Origin: Chamaecyparis obtusa
Lineage: Eukaryota > Streptophyta > Pinopsida > Cupressales > Cupressaceae
NCBI GenBank assembly: GCA_027943335.1
Contig: BSBK01006024.1
Coordinates: 134,001-198,000, forward strand
Direction of reading: 5' to 3'
DNA: 64,000 bases
Position numbers and translations under genes: made by a program. Shown here piece after piece: positions 1-12,200 of the stretch. Under the pieces are notes generated by a model, which worked only from the letters and a program-made list of their open reading frames with translations, did not search any database and was not told where the DNA came from. Within the stretch, counting starts at the first letter, position 1. Every line of letters begins with the position of its first letter.

Positions 1-2112
1 CCAGGTTTTGAATTTGCTTGATTTTTATGACAACACTTGTATGACAGTATACAGTCTCACATACGACAATCTAGGGGTTTTAGCACAGTAGTTGGCAAAA
101 CTCGTACGACTTTTGAGGCTTCAGGATGACTTTTGATTCCATAAAGGATTTTTGCTTCAAATTTGCAATTTTTCAATTTTTCAGTATCAGATTGTTTGCA
201 AATTTCTTTGTCCAAGTTTTGAAGATCTGTGTAAAAATTTGTCTCGAGTTCGTTCATTTCAAGTAACCAAGTAGATATCAAGCACGCAGAACAATAAGCA
301 AGGGAATTCAAGCACATCTGAAAACAATGTGTGAGGGACAAAGCAACCTTGCACATAAATAATCAAGTGACTTTATTGTTCTAATCCCTAAGAGTGCTAT
401 TTGTGTATGTTCTCAAAAAAATTTGCAAATATGCACATAGTCCTAGAAAATGAAAAATTTGGCCTCATTAGGGTTTTTAGTAATGGTCTGACTCTACAAC
501 TTTTGTAATCTCAAGAGGGCAAACTCCAATCTAGGCACACTGAGGTTTTGACACAGTCCGAGAATTTAATCAATCAGGAGCTACTAAGGAGATCTGACAG
601 CCCAACAAGAGACTACACCTATGAAGATTTCTTCCATAAAGACATTTATATAGCGGTTGCTGCTACCATGGCAAAAATGGCTATTACCCCTTGAGGTTCC
701 GTCCATGTAGTTGACCCAATAAAGGGAATATCCACTATGGTTAACCCTCTCTAAAGGTAACTCACAAAAAGGACTACAATGGGACTTAGTTTAGATTCAA
801 AGATCTGAGTTTCCATTACTACCCAAAAAGGGAGTAGAGCATAATCTTCTAGCCTCTTCACTTCACCAAAACATAGCAAACAAATTCTTTGACACAATAA
901 GACTGAAACTACCTCACCAAGTTTTGTGATGTCAACAAAAATGTCTACCGAGCTCTCTAAGTGGGACCAAAAGAGAACATACCGATCAAAGTTGAGGACT
1001 AAACCAAGTAGAATGTGAGATAATAACAGTATCCTCCCTACCTACAAGGGGATCTATCTTCGAGAAGAGCTTTGCATGTAAAACAAGTGAATGAAGCCCA
1101 CTCTCTCAAGACCTCCACAAATAGTGTTCATAGGGCCTAATTACTATGTGTAACAGATATGTAGAAAATAAATCTATGTTCTTTTTAGAGCCCAAAATTG
1201 AAGTGTGATTTATGAAAGCAGGGAAGACACTCAAGCTAGACACGTGAGAGGTTCATTTTATGTCCCAAATCGAAATGTTGTCAAATTTAGAAAAATACCT
1301 CAATTCCCATGCAACGCGCTTAGTAGATTTTACCTAATTTTCAATTTTGTTGAGCAATCTCATGCATGCAAGCCACAAACTCTCCAACAAGCAAACAAGA
1401 TATGCAACGTATATTCAACTTATGCAAACCCTAGGGTTAGATCTAAAAATCAATTGTTAGGAGCAATAATAACCAGCAAATAATCCAAATGATAACTCAT
1501 ATCATGCATTGAACCATGTGAAAAATAAGTGCATACCCATCACAATATTTTATTTTTTTTGCATTTGACCTAGTCAACAAGATCTGATTTTTTTGATATG
1601 ATTTTGGCAAAAAAAAATAAAAATGCAAAACAAAGACCCCTACTAAAAAATAGAGAGTTTTCCAAAAATGTAAAAATTTTAGAAAAATCTCTTTATTTGT
1701 GCCCTAGAGATACATTTTACCAAAATAGATCAATTTTTGTAAATTGACTATTTGAGCTATGATATTGCATCCAAATTTAAAACACAAAGAATGGACCCCC
1801 TGTATAATTTAAAGAGCTTTTCGAAAATGTAAATTTTTTTGAAAAATATGCTGATTTGCACTGAAAATTAATTTTTTATGAAAAATAAAGAAAAAATTAT
1901 TAAAAATTCAAACTATCTCAGAAAATTCTAATTTTTTTATCAAAGCTTCCTTGACATGTTGTGAACTTGCAAAAAAAATTTCAGACTGAAACTCCAAGCC
2001 GTTTGAGAGATATGATCAAATCTTTGAAAATTTATGATTTTAGTCTCCAAGCAAATCTACACAAGGGGGTTAGCTCCAAAAAATAACCAAAACCAGTATG
2101 TAAAGGTGGGTT
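1..2112 (-). mobile_element. Leader of a Tat-like Ty3/gypsy element, cut by the window edge
   Basis: On the minus strand this follows the LTR and primer site at 2113-3355, so it is the untranslated leader; gag would lie beyond position 1. Roughly 250-1280 is the reverse complement, with many substitutions, of 55140-56130 in the leader of the Tat element at the right end. Shared stretches include the words around 1200-1270 and 660-760. No long frame exists on either strand, as expected for a leader. The part from about 1480 to 2110 is AT-rich and has no partner in the right-hand copy. Assignment depends on homology to the right-hand element, whose coding region is visible. Confidence 0.75.
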
Positions 2113-2130
2113 GCCCCACGATGGGTGCCA
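2113..2130 (-). other. Primer-binding site, tRNA-Lys type
   Basis: On the minus strand the sequence TGGCACCCATCGTGGGGC follows the LTR end by four bases. It resembles the complement of the 3' end of plant tRNA-Lys (recalled, not searched). The right-hand Tat element has a matching site at 54713-54729. Confidence 0.6.
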
Positions 2131-2134
2131 AAAA

Positions 2135-3355
2135 TGTGTGTGAAAATTGTACCTAGCTGTGGACACAACACTTCAGTAAAATATTAGAAGTTAGCAAAAT
2201 CAAAATCTGTGAATAAATGAAACTAGCTAACCAGGCGATTTACTGCCTTCTAGTAGGTGCAAGTATGGTATTCTCATATTAGACCGAGATCAATGACAAT
2301 GCAACACCTAAACGAAGGATTTAAATGGTTTAAAACTATGAGGATGAAGTGCAAATTAATCTTTTTAAAAAAAAATTTGTATGCAATAATATGAAAAACT
2401 TGATATGAAACTAATCTAGAATTAATTGAAATGATATGCAAATTGGATCTATTCTAACAATGCTATGATATGAAAATGAATGAATTGAAAACAAAGATCT
2501 TACAAATCGCCTGTTTCGCAAAAGCTTGATTCTTCAGATGCAAATTCGCCAAAATAAGTATGCAAATTTGAGGGATATCAAAGATGAAGGACTAAGCCTC
2601 AATTTTATAGAAATCCAGGGCTAGAGGATGCATTGAGAAAAGCCATAAATCACTCTTGATGAACTCAGGTTGATTTTTGAGTTAACAAGAAATCGGGAAT
2701 AATTAATTCACAAAATCATGCAAAAATAGTTTTTTAACTTAAATCAAAAGTTTAGATCAGCTTTCAACTCAAAATAGATGTTGAGTTTCAAAAAGATAAC
2801 AACTTGAATTGATTTTCTGATTTAAAGTTTAACTACTCTTTCAAATGTGCATAGATAATTATGAATTAATTTAATAAATAAAGTGATTTATTCTCAACTT
2901 AACTGATTTTAAATTTAAAATAACCAATTTATGGGTTAATCAATTATTAAATCAAACTGTTATTCAAAACTATATCATTAAATTTTGACAACTTGCTTTA
3001 ATTAATTAAATAAGAATTTAATCTATTATTGATATGAATTTTGATTTATTGTCAAAATTAAATTAGGAATAAATATAATTAAATAATTAAGTGGTAGAAT
3101 TAAATTAATTAATTAAATATTGAACATATTCAATTAATCAATTTTAGGATAAATAATGACATTTATCGTCAAATAATCATTAATTAAAGATAATTAAGAT
3201 AAATAGGAATATTCCCCGATGCAAAATTAGAATAAAATTAATTTTTGATAAACTGATGTGCAGATGTGTCTTAGGTTTTGACTTTGATGTCGATTTCATT
3301 CGATTTGAGGATGTAAGAGGTTAATGAACCTATAGCCCATTTTTTGGGTATTACA
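2135..3355 (-). repeat. LTR of Tat-like element (5' LTR, minus strand)
   Basis: On the minus strand the LTR begins TGTAATACCC at 3355 and ends CACACA at 2135, about 1.22 kb, directly before the primer site. The interior is very AT-rich, mostly A/T runs from 2700 to 3240. It starts like the LTR at 53730 (TGTATGCACCC) but is otherwise diverged. It abuts LINE sequence at 3356 without a break, so the element inserted into the LINE. The target duplication lies outside the window. Confidence 0.7.
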
Positions 3356-4878
3356 CATTCTACTATTTTAAACGGGCAAGTTCTTGCTGCTAAGTTATAT
3401 TGGCGTTGGTGTACTAACCAGAATCAACTTTGGGCCCATATTCTCACCCATAAATATCTTTCAGGTGTTGACATGTTTAATGCTCCCTGCTTTCCTTTGG
3501 AGGGGAGAGGTTCCATGATCTAGAACACTTTGAAACTTGGGACTCAGATGATTAAGAATGGTCTCTTTTGGATCTTTCATACGGGGTCTCAAGCTCTTTT
3601 TTGGCTTGACTCTTGAGATGGTCATCCCTCTATCCTTTCTACTCATCCTCATTTTCAAGCCCTTTGTGATACTTTTACTGCTATTGGCTAGGACATTGTT
3701 GATCATTATAAGATTGTCCATACTTGTGGGTTGGCAGTTCTTTTTCGCTAGAAACATCCTTCTGAATGGCCTCCAAGAGGATCTGAGGAAGATAGGCAAG
3801 AGTTGGCTCAAGTTTTGCAGTCTCGAGAGTGCATTACCTTGGTAGGGAATAATGCTTTGGCTCAGGCAAGTAGTGATTGTCTAGGAAATTTTCTATTTCT
3901 ATAGACTATGTTGAGTTGCTCCGACAGGCTTTTGGGGACATTCAGGTTCCTTAATGGAAGCATGTTTGGTACAAGTTCTCATGTTTGGTACAAGTTCTCA
4001 TGGCCCAAGTGCAATTTTTTCATGTGGTTGGTGTTCCACAACCATTGTCTTACTTGGGATAATTTAGTTAAGCATGGATTTCAAGGCCCCTCAATGTGTG
4101 TTATGTGTCATAACAGTGAAGAAAGTGTCTCTCATCTCTTTTTTCCAATGCTCCTTCACTAGAAATATTTGGATTTTTGGTGGGATGTGTGGAATCAAGC
4201 TTGTTGGCGTGTCTCTTCTTTGGCTAAGTTCTTTACTCGATGGGGCAAGGCTCATGTCAAGACTTCTTTATTTTAAGTTGCTTGGACTCTTGGCCCTTCT
4301 TTTATTATTTGGCATGTCTAGTTGGAGAGAAACCAGCGGATTTTTCAAGATGTGATTTTAAGGGCTCACCACTTGTGGTGGAAAATCCTCCATTCTTTGG
4401 GAGAAACTATTTCAGCAAAATGTGACCTGGCGAAGGCTGTGGATCCTAGTGATGTTATTTACCCGCCTACATATTCCTCCTCCACAAGGCAAGTTCATGA
4501 GAAATAGATGCATACACCCTCTTTGAAAGATAAATAGGATGGGATAGTGGGAGTTCTTTATAGGGTATTCTTAAAATCAACACTGACAGGTCTTCTTACT
4601 GAAACCCCAATCCTGCGAGTATTGGTGAAGCTGGTAGAGATAGCTTGTGGATTGTTCAATTTATATTTTTTGTTTATAAAGGTCATCATACTAACAATCT
4701 GATGGAGGCTATTGCTATTTTGTATGTTGTGGAGTGTGCTTACGCTCTTCACTGGACGAAGCTCATTTGTGAATCAAATTCACAGGTGGTGGTGCACGTG
4801 TTGACTTGTTAGCATTCTAAGGATGTTAGTTGGTAGTTAGCCTTGGTTGTTGACCAAATTCTTAATTTGTGTGCTTCT
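3356..4878 (+). pseudogene. LINE (L1-type) 3' remnant, part A: zinc-binding tail and RNase H
   Basis: Broken frames give the distal part of a plant non-LTR retrotransposon ORF2. At 3385-3740 the reading resembles the segment after the reverse transcriptase (WRWCTN, LWAHILTHKYL). At 3990-4150 a zf-RVT domain shows KCNFFMWLVFHNHC, LTWDNLVKHGF and a CVMC pair. From about 4569 a single frame gives the RNase H start (INTD), an acidic LMEAIAIL segment and CESNSQ where EGDS is usual, so one catalytic Asp appears replaced by Asn. At least six stops or shifts are present. The 5' side is lost at the LTR at 3355, and the 3' side is cut by an LTR element at 4879. Confidence 0.8.
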
Positions 4879-5721
4879 TGTTAGTACTTTTTAGATTCAT
4901 CTAGGAATGAACAAACTATAGAGGTCTTTCAATTAGCTAGGCACAAGAATCAAAAAGAGCATATAAATGAGTAAGATAATACCCAGACTAATTCTTTGAT
5001 CTGTAACTTGAAGTACTCAAGTTTAGCCCCCTTCAATTTGCCGCTTAATACCTTCTTGAACAATCTGAATCTGCTTGTAGCCTAGAGATGCAGATCAAAC
5101 CCTTGATACCAATATCGTAATTGTTTAGATAGGTGTTGGTCAAATTTGATACTCCAAAGTCAGATGTATATCTGAGCCTTGTATGCAATACTTAGCTACT
5201 CTGAACTAATTCCAGCGATATATGTTTGTTTCCAAGGATATAATGTATTGCAAATATATGTTCTTGCAACTAGTATATCTTCCAGCGAATGGCAGAGGAA
5301 AATTCACAGATCAAGGCTACCTTCAAGGATTCGCTGATGCCTCCATGGATTCGCTGCTACTTCCATGAATTCGTTGTTGCCTTCATAATTCATTTCTACT
5401 TCCATGAATTCATCGTTGCCTTCATAATTCACAAATTCAAATCTTGAGGAGAGAAGACACATTATGTTTTTGGTGCCTCTCTTCCTCAAGACTTAACCAA
5501 ATATATATGAGGATGAAACCATTCCCCAAGGGGCCGACTTGCATTAATTCAAGAGGTCGGCTTGGGCCCTTGTTTAATTCATTCTAATACATATAACTTA
5601 TATCAATCCATTAAATAAACAATAAATAATAAATATCTCCAATATTTATTATTATTATTTATGCATATCGATTTATCTATCCAAGGTAAAGATATTTGCT
5701 ATAAAGGCCAAAATATCAACA
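4879..5721 (-). repeat. 3' LTR of the non-autonomous copia-like element
   Basis: Runs from TGTTAG to CAACA on the plus strand and is closely similar to 8718-9543. From about 5329 to 5430 it has degenerate 21-bp units built on GAATTCGCTGCT with alternating CTTCCAT or CTTCAT. A TATATATGAGG TATA-like word is at about 5503. Confidence 0.88.
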
Positions 5722-5736
5722 CTCCCTCTTGGACTT
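5722..5736 (-). other. Polypurine tract of the copia-like element
   Basis: On the minus strand AAGTCCAAGAGGGAGTG directly precedes the LTR start TGTTGA. Its place opposite the primer site fixes the element's orientation. Confidence 0.7.
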
Positions 5737-5889
5737 GAGGCAAAGATCTTCTCATAGATCCTTCAACACAAAACATAACCAAGGATGGATTCTTAATTCA
5801 ATGATGCCATGGATCTCTCATCTATGATACAAGATATAGTGAGAACACAAGTGTTCTTCATTATCCATCATACATACATCTCATATTCA

Positions 5890-6840
5890 TATGAGAAACA
5901 TCATATCATATGATGCTTACCATCCAAATGTGGATCTCCTAGATCCTCTGGTCTCCATGACCCATGATATAAGTGATATCAAGTCCATGATATCAAATTT
6001 CCAATCAATTTGTGAATTTCCTAAATCCACTAGTCACCTTGACTATTTTGAATATCAAGTCCATGATATTCAAGGTAGTATCAAGTCCATGATACTTTCC
6101 AAACACAAGTTATCATCTAGTTCATGATGATTTCTATCCAATTTATGGATAACTAAATCCACGAGTCCTCTTGACTCAGCCAATGAAATATCAAATCCAT
6201 GATATTGATGGTATCATCAAGTCCATGATGTATACCAACCAATCTGTGGATAACTAAATCCACAAGTCACCAAGACTCAAGAAATGTCAAGTCCATGATG
6301 TTACGAGCATTGGTCTAACGAATATCAAGTCCATGATATTCACCAAGTGCTTGGAGTAATGGCCTACCGACATCAAGTCCATGATGTCCACCAATTACTC
6401 AAATGTGGATCCCTGATCCACAAGATATCAAATCCATGATATCCTTGAGTCATGGTCTAACGAATATCAAATCCATGATATTCACCAAGTACTCGGAGAA
6501 AATGGCCTCGAGACATCAAGTCCATGATGTCCACCATATGCTAAGAAGTGGATCCCTGATCTACCAGATATCAAATTAATGATATCCTTGAGCATTGGCC
6601 TAACGAATATCAAATCCATGATATTCACCAAGTACTCGGAGCAAATGGCCTCCAGACATCAAATCCATGATGTCCACCATATGCTAAGAAGTGAATCCCC
6701 GATTCACCAGATATCAAATTAATGATATCCTCGAGCATTGGCCTAACGAATATCAAATCCATGATATTCACCAAGTGCTCGAATGTGGATCCTTGATCCA
6801 CGAGTCCCCTGGACTCAAAGAATATCAAATGATATTCTTC
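5890..6840. repeat. Palindrome-rich tandem array inside the LTR element
   Basis: Short palindromes of the form ATATCA-AATCCA-TGATAT recur about twenty times. In the right half they form a higher-order unit of 142-143 bp, with the phrase GAATATCAARTCCATGATAT at 6320, 6462, 6605 and 6748. Each unit holds an ATATC palindrome, an ACATC/GATGT palindrome and a GGATCC-type word. The left half (5890-6300) is less regular. No coding potential is convincing; a 67-codon minus-strand frame at 6625-6828 merely crosses the repeats. Confidence 0.85.
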
Positions 6841-6849
6841 AATTCATAA

Positions 6850-8700
6850 GAATAACTTGGCCATAAGCATAAGTATATCCAAATGAATAATCATAACCAC
6901 ATGAATCCACATAAGTATAAGATTAACCAATATGATCATAAGATTCAAAAAAATGTAAAGTTCACACATAGAACCATATGTATTATAGTCTTAGCTATAA
7001 TCAGTAAATGAAAAAAAGTATGATCCATTCATACACAACAATTAAAGTATGCTTCACAAGCATATAAATGACGTATGCCCCATATAATCATATTAAATAG
7101 TCAATATCCAAATGCAGTTCTCTCATAGAACCAGTATAATTTATCCAGCATCTATAGACAAGCATAAGAGTAATCACATAAGTCTTTACCACCTAAGGGT
7201 AACCACCATATAACTAGGTGCAATGTGATCACAGCAAGATGCAATATAGTTCTCTAAAAAGAAATATGTCCACAAAATATTCTCAAGCATACAACTACAT
7301 TGTCTCTAAGTTTATAATGTATGTTCCCAAGAAATATGCCAATTTTAAAATGTACAACATATGCCAATTCATTAACCAATAATGTATGCACCCATGCATC
7401 AACCAATTAATCAATTATACTAACAATCAACTGTGAATGTTCCCAGAACAGTGTTAGATATAACATGTCAAGGTAAAGTATGTATCCACATATCATAAAT
7501 GAATGTCAATGTAAATGTACTCCTCATATAACAGATGCCAATATAATGTACATAATGAAATGTCAGTTATGCCAATCAGCTAAACAGATAATCAGTTATG
7601 CTAATAAGACATTCCTAACTAGCTAATCCAATCATCTATGTATGTTCCATACATACAATCATATATCAACACTAACCAGTTATGATCATCAAGTCAATGA
7701 GGTATAATCCTACCCATACATATGGTCAACAAGACATAAGGAGTTCACAACACAAAATTAAGTGAGCCCATAGTTGAACTCCCTCTTAAACCATATGCCT
7801 ATAAATAAGTTACCCATGGTATATGATACTCAATGAGTCTACTCCCTTTAGATGATCCTATCTCCACCCTCTAACAAGGTTAAAACTCCCTCAACCAGTA
7901 AAGGAAAGATGAGGCCAATAAGATCTTGTGATCTTGAATCCATATATACATAGCCAATGTATGCTTCCGTAATGAATAGGCCAATAAGGTAGTATGTTGT
8001 AATTCTCTCAAGCATAACTCACACAACAACTAGTATAATGTACACCAAATGGATAGATAGCTATGTAAGTTGCCATAGTTGCATATAGAAAAACTCTCTC
8101 TCAATATGCAGTAGATGCATACCAGATTAAATGAATGCTGATGTAAAACACAATCCAATGTTGTCAATGTACCGAAGTACTTCTTCTAGACAGTTCATGA
8201 TAGTTAAATGGTTATGTATGTCTCCATAATATAAAATATGATAAGGCAACATAAAGTGTGCTTTCACACATAATGTGATATATTAAATAATTATCCAGCT
8301 ATGCCAAAAATAATATGACTCAACTATATGTCATATAGAGACTCGGCCATAACAGTGAAGAAGGGTGTGCTAACATAAGCCAAGTGTTATGCAAAAGAGA
8401 TGTGATCACACATAGAAACATATACCAATGATCCAATCAACAATATGCGGTTAAGCTAAGTCAATCCAATAGGGAATGATCTTACTCCTTTTGAATCATA
8501 CAAGTCATGTACTTAATTCAAGATGATCTACTACCCATATCTTCCCAGCCAATGATAATTTATAAGGTTTCCCACATAGGCAACCAATTGTAAATCAAAA
8601 CCCTTATTACAATTTCAGACCAAACCCTAGTTGCCATAAAGTTTCTTAGTTTTGAAAGAGTTAGTTTGTAATCCTAAAATTGAAAAGATCTTTTACTCAA
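6850..8700. other. Noncoding AT-rich interior of the copia-like element
   Basis: About 1.85 kb without a long frame on either strand. Short words such as CATATG, AATGTATG and AACCAAT recur loosely. No domain motif, RNA gene or internal LTR was seen. On the minus strand it is the part just after the primer site. Confidence 0.6.
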
Positions 8701-8717
8701 CCTAGGCTCTGATACCA
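8701..8717 (-). other. Primer-binding site, initiator tRNA-Met type
   Basis: On the minus strand TGGTATCAGAGCCTAGG begins directly at the LTR end. TGGTATCAGAGC is the standard plant site complementary to initiator tRNA-Met. Confidence 0.85.
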
Positions 8718-9543
8718 TGTTAGTATTTTTCAGATTCATCTAGGAATGAACAAACTATAGAGGTCTTTCAATTAACTAAGTACAGGAATCAAAAATAGCA
8801 TATAAATGAGTAAGATAATACCCGGAATAATTCTTTGATTTGTAACTTGAAGTACTCAAGTTTAGCCCCTTCAATTTTTTGCTTAATACCTTCTTGAACA
8901 ATTTGAATCTGCTTGTAGCCTGGAGATGCAGATCAAACCCTTGATACCAATATCATAATTGTTCAGATAGGTGCTGGTCAAGTTTGATACTCCAAAGTCA
9001 GATGTATATCTGAGCCTTATATGCAATACTTAGCTACTCTGAACTGATTCCAGCGATATATGTTTGTTTCCAATGATATGACGTATTGCAAATATATGTT
9101 CTTGCAACTAGTATATCTTCCAGCGAATGTCTGGTAGAGGAAAATTCACAAATCAAGGCTACCTTCAAGGATTCGTTGATGCCTCCATGAATTCGCTGCT
9201 ACTTCCATGAATTTGTTGTTGCCTTCATAATTCGTTGCTGCCTTCATAATTCACAAATTCAAATCTTGAGGAGAGAAGACACATTATGGTTTTGGTGCCT
9301 CTCTTCCTGAAGACTTAACCAAATATATATGAGGATGAAACCATTCCCCAAGGGGCCAACTTGCATTAATTCAAGAGGTCGGCTTGGGTACTTGTTTAAT
9401 TCATTCTAATATATATAACTTATATCGATCCATTAAATAAACAATCAATAATAAATATCTCCAATATTTATTATTATTATTTATGCATATCGATTTATCT
9501 ATCCAAGGTAAAGATATTTGCCGTAAAGGCCAAAATATCAACA
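8718..9543 (-). repeat. 5' LTR of the non-autonomous copia-like element
   Basis: Direct copy of 4879-5721 with scattered substitutions and small indels. It begins TGTTAGTATTTTTCAGATTC on the plus strand. The same start appears at 18165, so that solo LTR belongs to a related family. Confidence 0.88.
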
Positions 9544-9843
9544 CTTCTTTGGATTATGTTACTTTCACTCATATCCCTAGGGAGTGGAATGGTGTAGCGG
9601 ATTGTTTGGCCAAATGAGCTTTTGATCACATGCATAATTGGAATATTGTGGATAGGGCTTAATTACCTCTGGCATTGTCTCAACAATTAGATCACTTAGT
9701 GGATCTTGATAGGGTTGTTTGATGCCCATGCTTTGTACTTCTTCTTGATTGAATAAATTTCCACCCCTCTTTTAAGACTTTTTTTAATGTTTTCTTATCA
9801 TTCTTTTTATTAAATAAATAAGAAAATTCCATAAATGAAATAT
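9544..9843 (+). pseudogene. LINE remnant, part B: RNase H C-terminus and 3' tail
   Basis: The LINE frame resumes here after the inserted element and one copy of CTTCT are discounted. It gives the RNase H end VTFTHIPREWNGVADCLAK, with the final catalytic Asp in VADCLA, then a TGA two codons later. Downstream comes a T-rich then A-rich 3' region to about 9843, where LINE-like sequence fades out. The identity is strong because the HIPREWN..ADCLA signature is typical of plant LINE RNase H. Confidence 0.85.
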
Positions 9844-11377
9844 TAGAAATTCAAATCAAAGACTTGAATAAAAGAAAGATGATTTTTTTTTTTCAAAAAG
9901 TAGATAGTCAAGTAAATTACACTAATCAATCTTTTTCTTTTGTTGTATGGTCCATCTTTTTCTTTCTCTGTATGATCCATTAAAGTTGAAGCTTTGCCTC
10001 CTTATCCTTCATTCATTGTAGCCTTAAGCCATTTCTTTATGTTGATTTCATGGTGGTTGAGTATAACTGTAATCATCTGCTCACCTCCACCATGTTGAGA
10101 GTGTAGATTCTAGTCTGATGAAAACAAAAAACTTATTAGATGTTCCAAGCAAAGCATATGATTGCCCAGTGTATAAAGTCATCTCTCAATCTCAACATAT
10201 TCTTGGATGCAGATTAATTTAGAAAATAAATTTACACTCAATCTAGATGATGCAATATCCACTGACTTCCTTGTTAATAGGTTTACTTTGACGATGGGCT
10301 CTCAAACATTTAAAATATAAAAACTATAAAATATTTGATAAATAATACAAATATTAGAAAAGTTTAAATACATAATTTTTAAATTCCGCAATTTGAAGTA
10401 TCAATATTTTTTCCCCCCAGGAATACAAAAGGAAAAATCCTTAAATTCACTTTATAACAAGAGATACATCATGTCAAGTTCAATAGCTGATTATTTGTGT
10501 TTGTATTTTATTAATATAGGAAAGGGTCCTAGAATGGTGTATGTATATTTTGAAGATTGTTTAAAATGAAGGAATGTATGAATTTTGAAATAGATAAAAG
10601 AAAATGCATTTAACTACAAGTACATAGTAATAAATTGCACAAATATTTGTCTAGTTATATCTATATGGAATAATATTAGTGGGAGTCATTAAACCCAGTT
10701 TACTTTAGAAACTATTTGTATTTTAAGTCGAATGGTAAGAATTAGATACACTCACTAACCAAACTCTCACTGTATTCAGTAGTACATGTCATAGGATGTA
10801 GCTAAGCTCCCTACAAAATGCACCATTCACCAAATTTCTAAAACCAGAAAACAAAATAGATTTTCATGAAATTTTCAGCATCTGTTCTTCATGATCTGCA
10901 TATTTTGTGGTTGAAAACCACAAAAAAATCATTGTTTTCACGAATCGGGAAATAAAAAGTTTAACATTTTTTTTGTTTTTGGTGTGTTTTGTAGGGAGTT
11001 TAACCCGTGCCCATGTCATATGTCATGTCATAAATGCCCAATGCTCAGCTCCTCATTTGTGGACAAGGGTTGACATCATGCTTGTTTTGTAATGCATTCT
11101 CTGCTTTCCAAATTGTTGAATCATAGTCACTGTATTTGTCCAAATTAGACAAAGTTATTCGTCCAAATTAGATAGTGAGTATCGAAGGTTGCATTTGTTT
11201 TCAATGATTGTTGTCAATTATTTCAATTTATATGTAGTGGCTTATGTCATGTTTGAGTTGTAATTTCCCTCTGCTTTACAAATAATTGTCATGTCGGTGT
11301 TGACTTGTCACATACCCCTAGTACCGAAATCTTCATCCATACCCAGAGATTCATGCTTTAGTTGTGTTCTGATCATA
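9844..11377. other. No gene recognised
   Basis: AT-rich DNA with only short frames on both strands. A 61-codon plus frame at 10907-11092 has no recognisable motif. No LTR, repeat array or RNA gene was found. Confidence 0.6.
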
Positions 11378-11382
11378 CTCTT

Positions 11383-11631
11383 TGAAAGGATTTGAATGCG
11401 AAAAATAAACAGCAGACACAAAGTATAATAGACAAATACAAAACACCAGTATTTATCCTAGTTCACCACAAATGTGGCTACGTCCAAACTGCAGAGTATT
11501 GTATTAATGTAAAAAAATTGTTTACAAATGAGAAGGAGTAGCATATATAAAGGCTCCAATGATATTACATAATGAAGAGTCGCAATAAGAGGAAATAAAT
11601 ATTATGATTGTTGGCCTTCACTTCTCAACCA
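11383..11631 (-). repeat. 3' LTR of copia element
   Basis: About 249 bp, from TGAAAGGATTTG to CTCAACCA on the plus strand. It lacks a stretch of about 15 bp near its end that the other LTR has (TCTTCGAATTGAAGAG, around 16540-16556). Sequence next to it contains GCATATATAAAGG. Confidence 0.9.
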
Positions 11632-11694
11632 ACTCCCACCTGAAGGACAACCAATGCTGCAATTGATCACCCAATACCCTGCTTAAATGCTGAT

Positions 11695-12200
11695 TTATCT
11701 TTTCTTCACAAGCCCAAGAGAAGTCCTTGCACACTCGAACTTCTCTTTGGCGACAACCTTTGTGAATATATATGTCGGATTGATCTTGGTATCAATCTTA
11801 AAAACTTTAAGCTTTCCTTCTTCAACTGCATGACAAACAAAGTGAGCATGTGCGTCAATGTGCTTAAAGTGATGATGTGATGAATGATTATGAGCCATGA
11901 AGATAGCAATGAGGCTGTCACAAAATAGATTATACTCATTTTGATGAACTTTCAAGTCACCAAGAAATCACTGAAGCCAAATCATTTCCCTTGCACCTTC
12001 GGAAAGAACCAAGTATTCAGCCTCAACTGAAGAAAGAGCAATGCAATGTTGCAACCTTGAAGCCCAACTGATGGCAACTCTTGCAAACATGAAGGTATAT
12101 CCAGTGGTAGACCTTCGTTCATCCAAGTCTCTGGCATGATCAAAATCAGTGTAACCTTGCAACTAAACCTTATTTCCTCCAAAGCATCATGCATAATTTG
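11695..12200 (-). pseudogene. Copia RNase H domain, broken
   Basis: Two frames give the C-terminal RNase H. The first (about 12162-11968) has the LDERRSTTGYTF motif, AISWASRLQ and the catalytic-region ALSSVEAEYLVLSE. The second (about 11955-11695) gives the tail with LFCDSLIAI and FKHIDAHAHFVC. A stop after IWLQ separates them. The expected YTDADHAGDL start has mutated, reading YTDFDHARDL, so an active-site-proximal residue may be changed. Confidence 0.85.

Larger units (their letters stand above)
4879..9543 (-). mobile_element. Non-autonomous copia-like LTR element with noncoding interior
   Basis: Two direct LTRs (4879-5721 and 8718-9543) bound about 3 kb of interior. The flanks carry the 5-bp duplication CTTCT (4874-4878 and 9544-9548), inside the LINE RNase H. 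Orientation is minus: a primer site TGGTATCAGAGCC lies next to the right LTR and a purine tract next to the left LTR. No gag or pol motif was found in any frame. The interior holds a palindromic tandem array (5890-6840) and about 1.85 kb of AT-rich DNA, so it needs proteins from another element. LTR ends are TGTTGA on the minus strand and CTAACA. The two LTRs differ by a few percent by eye. Confidence 0.88.

Noticed and set aside
6625..6828. 67-codon minus frame in the palindromic array
   Set aside because: It follows the repeat period and changes with it; no domain resemblance.
5890..6840. CRISPR-like array
   Set aside because: Repeats are palindromic and tandem without unique spacers of constant length, and this is plant DNA.
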